Shown one piece after another: positions 24,692-26,520 of a stretch of 26,520 nt of DNA. The position numbers and the translations under genes were made by a program. This DNA is from a virus, in IMG/VR virus record IMGVR_UViG_3300038701_001497, positions 1 to 26,520 of that record; one strand, given 5' to 3'. The notes under the pieces are model-generated. The model was not told where the DNA came from. It searched no databases and worked only from the letters and a program-made list of their open reading frames with translations. The first letter of the stretch is position 1; every line of letters begins with the position of its first letter.

Positions 24692-24963
24692 CCCCGCTCA
24701 AGCTGATAGCCATCATCATTGCGTCTCTCGGCGGCACCGGCGGGGTGTACGCTACCGCCGATCATTTCGGATTCCGCCCGGCGTATATCATGGAAGTGCG
24801 CGAGGTTAAGCAGGGCTTGACGCAGATCGCGGTCAACGTCGATTGGGTGCGGCTGGAAAATTACGAGCGTCTCCTGGACCGGGGCGGCAAGCTGTCCCGC
24901 CGGGAGTGCGCCGAGTACCGGAAGATCGCAAAACGCCTCGGGGTTACTCCGAAGGCTTGCTAG
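24688..24963 (+). CDS. Small single-helix membrane protein
   Basis: A 91-residue protein starting at ATG 24688, which overlaps the propeller gene stop (ATGA); an earlier ATG at 24646 would add 14 residues. Residues 4-22 (LKLIAIIIASLGGTGGVYA) form a membrane helix or uncleaved signal. The remainder is charged: a helical segment (VREVKQGLTQIAVNVDWVRL) then LSRRECAEYRKIAKRLGV near the end. It closes the plus-strand late operon. Similar short anchored proteins with a final R.EC..Y..L...L segment occur in lysis regions, but the function is not settled. The stop overlaps that of the opposing gene. Confidence 0.55.
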   Translation: MTPLKLIAIIIASLGGTGGVYATADHFGFRPAYIMEVREVKQGLTQIAVNVDWVRLENYERLLDRGGKLSRRECAEYRKIAKRLGVTPKAC

Positions 24964-25166
24964 TCCGGCCACACCATCTTGCTGATTAAACCCCCGTCCC
25001 CGCGTCGGCATTCGAGTGTGTCTGGCGGCACAGCGGGGTCTAATAAGACATCGACCAACGCCGTTTCCGGGTGGTCAGCCTTGATCCGTGCGGGGTTTGA
25101 TGCGTAGTAATAGGGGCCGCGAAATTCTTCGACGCCGTACTTGATACTGAGTTTGATCGGCTCCAT
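24960..25166 (-). CDS. Small hypothetical protein
   Basis: A 68-residue soluble protein (MEPIKLSIKYGVEEFRGPYY at the start, DTLECRRGDGGLISKMVW near the end). GGAGG lies about nine bases before the ATG on the minus strand, and it is the last member of a run of minus-strand genes. It meets the plus-strand late operon tail-to-tail: both stops share the CTAG at 24960-24963. I do not recognise a family. Confidence 0.55.
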   Translation of the reverse strand: MEPIKLSIKYGVEEFRGPYYYASNPARIKADHPETALVDVLLDPAVPPDTLECRRGDGGLISKMVWPD

Positions 25167-25196
25167 ACTGATCGGCCTCCATATTTGAAATCTAAC

Positions 25197-25214
25197 CCGC
25201 TGTCCGGTCAGCGG
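25197..25214 (-). terminator. Possible weak terminator or RNA hairpin
   Basis: CCGCTG (25197-25202), six-base loop, CAGCGG (25209-25214): a perfect 6-base stem, 15 bases after the stop of the minus-strand gene at 25230. In the minus-strand sense it is followed by GTTAGATTTC, only moderately T-rich. It sits between two same-strand genes, so it may reduce rather than end transcription. Confidence 0.3.
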
Positions 25215-25229
25215 TGGGGCGGGGCGCTA

Positions 25230-25433
25230 TTATGACTTGTCGGCGTCCCGTCCCGTTTCGCTGTTGAGAATCTTCGTTGTCCTGTCATCGATATGGGAAA
25301 GGTCGCGACCGTTCTGATACTGAACCTGCCAGGTATCCAGCGCCGCCTCCAGTTCTTCGATGCGGGCCTTGTTCTTTTCGTTCTCGATCGCGTGCAAGTC
25401 GCACCTGCGGCAAAAAGTTCCTTTGATGTTCAT
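25230..25433 (-). CDS. Small CxxC coiled-coil protein
   Basis: A 67-residue protein. C8 and C11 form a CRRC pair, then H14, followed by a charged helix (ENEKNKARIEELEAALDTWQ, about 17-36) likely to coil. Only one cysteine pair is present, so a full zinc finger would need a dimer or His ligands. Its ATG overlaps the TGA of the upstream sorting-signal gene (ATGA, 25430-25433), which suggests coupled expression and a possible shared task. No family recognised. Confidence 0.55.
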   Translation of the reverse strand: MNIKGTFCRRCDLHAIENEKNKARIEELEAALDTWQVQYQNGRDLSHIDDRTTKILNSETGRDADKS

Positions 25434-25903
25434 TTCCGTTCCTTCCTGATAAACAAAACCCCAAGCGCAAGCAAACCCGCCCCCGCTGGCGCTGGCACCG
25501 ACACCGCATCGAGCCAGCCATACGTCCCGCCGCCGCTTTCACCCGGCGCGGTATAGGTGAACGTCCCGTCCGTCTGGAAATTGAACAGCGTCGATAACCC
25601 CTGCGCGAAGGCAAAAGCGGTGAAAGGTCCGAGATTGCCCGCTGCGTCGACCTGGAAGAACGACAGGCGCGGGCCGAAGCTACCTTCCTGCAATGTGATG
25701 CCGTCCCATAGGCCGAGCGTGACAGGGCCGCTGCGGGCGTGTTGTGGCGTGTTGGGCGTGATCGTCTCGAATTGCCATTCGGCGGTGTATCGCTGGTCGC
25801 CGTCCCGTTCCATGTAGAACACGGGATAGGCGCGGGCCGATGCGGCAACGGCGAGCGATGCGACAATGATCGCGGCCACGAAAAGCGCGTTCTTGAATTT
25901 CAT
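25430..25903 (-). CDS. Secreted protein with a VPxPAG (PEP-CTERM-like) sorting tail
   Basis: A 157-residue protein. Residues 1-25 form a Sec signal peptide: MKFKNALF, a hydrophobic A/V/I core, then SARA before YPVFYMERDG. Residues 26-130 are polar, beta-rich and without cysteine. From residue 136 the protein ends with VPAPAG, a short hydrophobic run (AGLLALGVLFI) and the basic tail RKERK. Motif, membrane run and basic cluster at the very end are the three parts of PEP-CTERM/VPLPA-CTERM signals, which exosortases process for surface display or export. The tail is slightly short. GGAGGG precedes the ATG by nine bases. No exosortase gene is in the window, so host enzyme would be used. The core has no recognised function. 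Confidence 0.7.
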   Translation of the reverse strand: MKFKNALFVAAIIVASLAVAASARAYPVFYMERDGDQRYTAEWQFETITPNTPQHARSGPVTLGLWDGITLQEGSFGPRLSFFQVDAAGNLGPFTAFAFAQGLSTLFNFQTDGTFTYTAPGESGGGTYGWLDAVSVPAPAGAGLLALGVLFIRKERK

Positions 25904-25921
25904 CCGTCTATTCCCTCCAAA

Positions 25922-26233
25922 TCAGGAATATTGATTTCGTGTCCAGGCTTCCCAATCGAAGCCGCAGACACATTTCGAAGGCCACCCACCTCCGTTCGGT
26001 TCCGGTATTGGGATTCTCTCGCAATCAGGGCAAACAGGCTCCTCGATTTTGATCCTCGTGCCGGGCGGAAATATGTCCGCGCCGAGTATCAGCGTTTCCT
26101 CGATTCCGACGTCGCCCATGTCTCCCTCACAGGAGGTTTTCCATAGATGCTTTATCTGGTCGAACTGATCACCGTCGTAACAGTCGGGCGAGAGTTCGGC
26201 TCTCATTGTCTCTCGGCGTTCAACGTCTTTCAT
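25922..26233 (-). CDS. Small phage protein with a zinc-ribbon-like cysteine set
   Basis: A 103-residue protein. The C-terminal half contains VCPDCE (C-x2-C) and later CVCGFDWEAW (C-x-C), a four-cysteine set able to bind zinc. Between them is a proline-rich loop (PIPEPNGGGWPS). The middle ETLILGADIFPPGTRIKIEE followed by CPDC is a form I associate with small phage-encoded proteins of unknown task. It is in the minus-strand run, 18 bases before the sorting-signal gene. An AGGTGA site lies close to the ATG. Confidence 0.6.
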   Translation of the reverse strand: MKDVERRETMRAELSPDCYDGDQFDQIKHLWKTSCEGDMGDVGIEETLILGADIFPPGTRIKIEEPVCPDCERIPIPEPNGGGWPSKCVCGFDWEAWTRNQYS

Positions 26234-26250
26234 CCCGTCACCTCGCTCGT

Positions 26251-26520
26251 TTAAAAACTGTTGTGGGGCATATCGAACACACGAAGCGAACCGTTAGCGC
26301 GCTGTCGTGGCTCGATCACGGCGAACGGGGCGACGAACCCGCCAAGCCGTTCCTCAATGTCGCGAACGGACTCAAAATGCGTTTCGATGATCCGTACATG
26401 CCCGCCGTTCAGGCGCGAAGCGACGATGACCAGACTGTTGCCCCGAAAGTGACAATCCAGTGCAGTTGCCTGCGCTGTTTCCAGGGCATCATTCAAAAGC
26501 CTGTTGTTGCGGTCGCTTCT
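26251..26520 (-). CDS. Hypothetical protein, 5' end beyond the window
   Basis: The reading frame is open from the stop at 26251 to the right window edge, and the only start inside is a TTG at 26494-26496. The true start is probably outside, so this is treated as 5'-partial (at least 81 residues, 89 to the edge). The visible part begins with a helical stretch (NNRLLNDALETAQATALD), then beta strands (GNSLVIVASRLNGGHVRIIE) and EPRQRANGSLRVFDMP. It has no membrane segment or known motif. It is the most upstream visible gene of the minus-strand run. Confidence 0.5.
   Translation of the reverse strand, partial: RSDRNNRLLNDALETAQATALDCHFRGNSLVIVASRLNGGHVRIIETHFESVRDIEERLGGFVAPFAVIEPRQRANGSLRVFDMPHNSF

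Noticed and set aside
25285-25866. A 193-codon minus-strand frame overlapping the sorting-signal gene
   Set aside because: Its product is Arg/Ser/Pro-rich without motifs, and the overlapping frame has a signal peptide, a sorting tail and a ribosome site.
1-26520. tRNA genes, CRISPR arrays, insertion sequences, integrase or att sites
   Set aside because: I found no cloverleaf-like set, no regularly spaced repeats, and no transposase or recombinase motifs on either strand by reading.

Overview
The window is the virion-structure, tail-fibre and lysis part of a tailed phage with a short-tail (podovirus) gene set, either free or integrated. On the plus strand the order is small terminase, large terminase, portal, Bbp19-like protein, scaffold, major capsid protein, tail adaptor, tail nozzle, a T7 gp13-like GNAT protein, three to four ejection proteins, a T7 gp17-type fibre N-terminus, accessory fibre proteins, a small-membrane-protein lysis cassette and a large beta-propeller/lectin protein. 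This order resembles T7-like podoviruses and the Bordetella BPP-1 group. No replication, integration, RNA polymerase or repressor gene is visible, so the rest of the genome lies outside the window.

The host is probably an alphaproteobacterium, perhaps marine (inference). The DNA is GC-rich. The holin belongs to the three-helix family named from Rhodobacter-type gene transfer agents. The promoter-like sites have CTTG-type -35 boxes. One gene encodes a secreted protein with a VPxPAG-type C-terminal sorting tail, a signal common in Rhodobacterales and other exosortase-bearing bacteria. The propeller gene resembles BNR_4 proteins, a fold shared with ulvan-type polysaccharide lyases.

Layout: 1-745 holds an AT-richer leader with a candidate promoter and operator, the small terminase, and a 239-base gap rich in inverted repeats. 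746-6380 is packaging and prohead assembly (large terminase, two paralogous small proteins plus a third, portal, scaffold, decoration-type proteins). 6381-7925 is a self-contained capsid unit with a candidate promoter, a strong ribosome binding site, two genes and a textbook C(UUCG)G terminator. 7945-18524 is the tail tube and the DNA-ejection apparatus, with tightly overlapping genes. 18562-21243 is the fibre module. 21243-24963 contains small membrane proteins, a holin and the BNR_4/LamG protein. 24960-26520 is an opposing minus-strand operon of small genes, including the sorting-signal protein, which converges on the late operon at a shared CTAG.

The two points most worth following are the phage-borne secreted protein with an exosortase-type tail (25430-25903) and the ulvan-lyase-like propeller plus lectin protein inside the lysis region (22397-24691). 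All family assignments come from reading motifs and gene order; no database search was possible.
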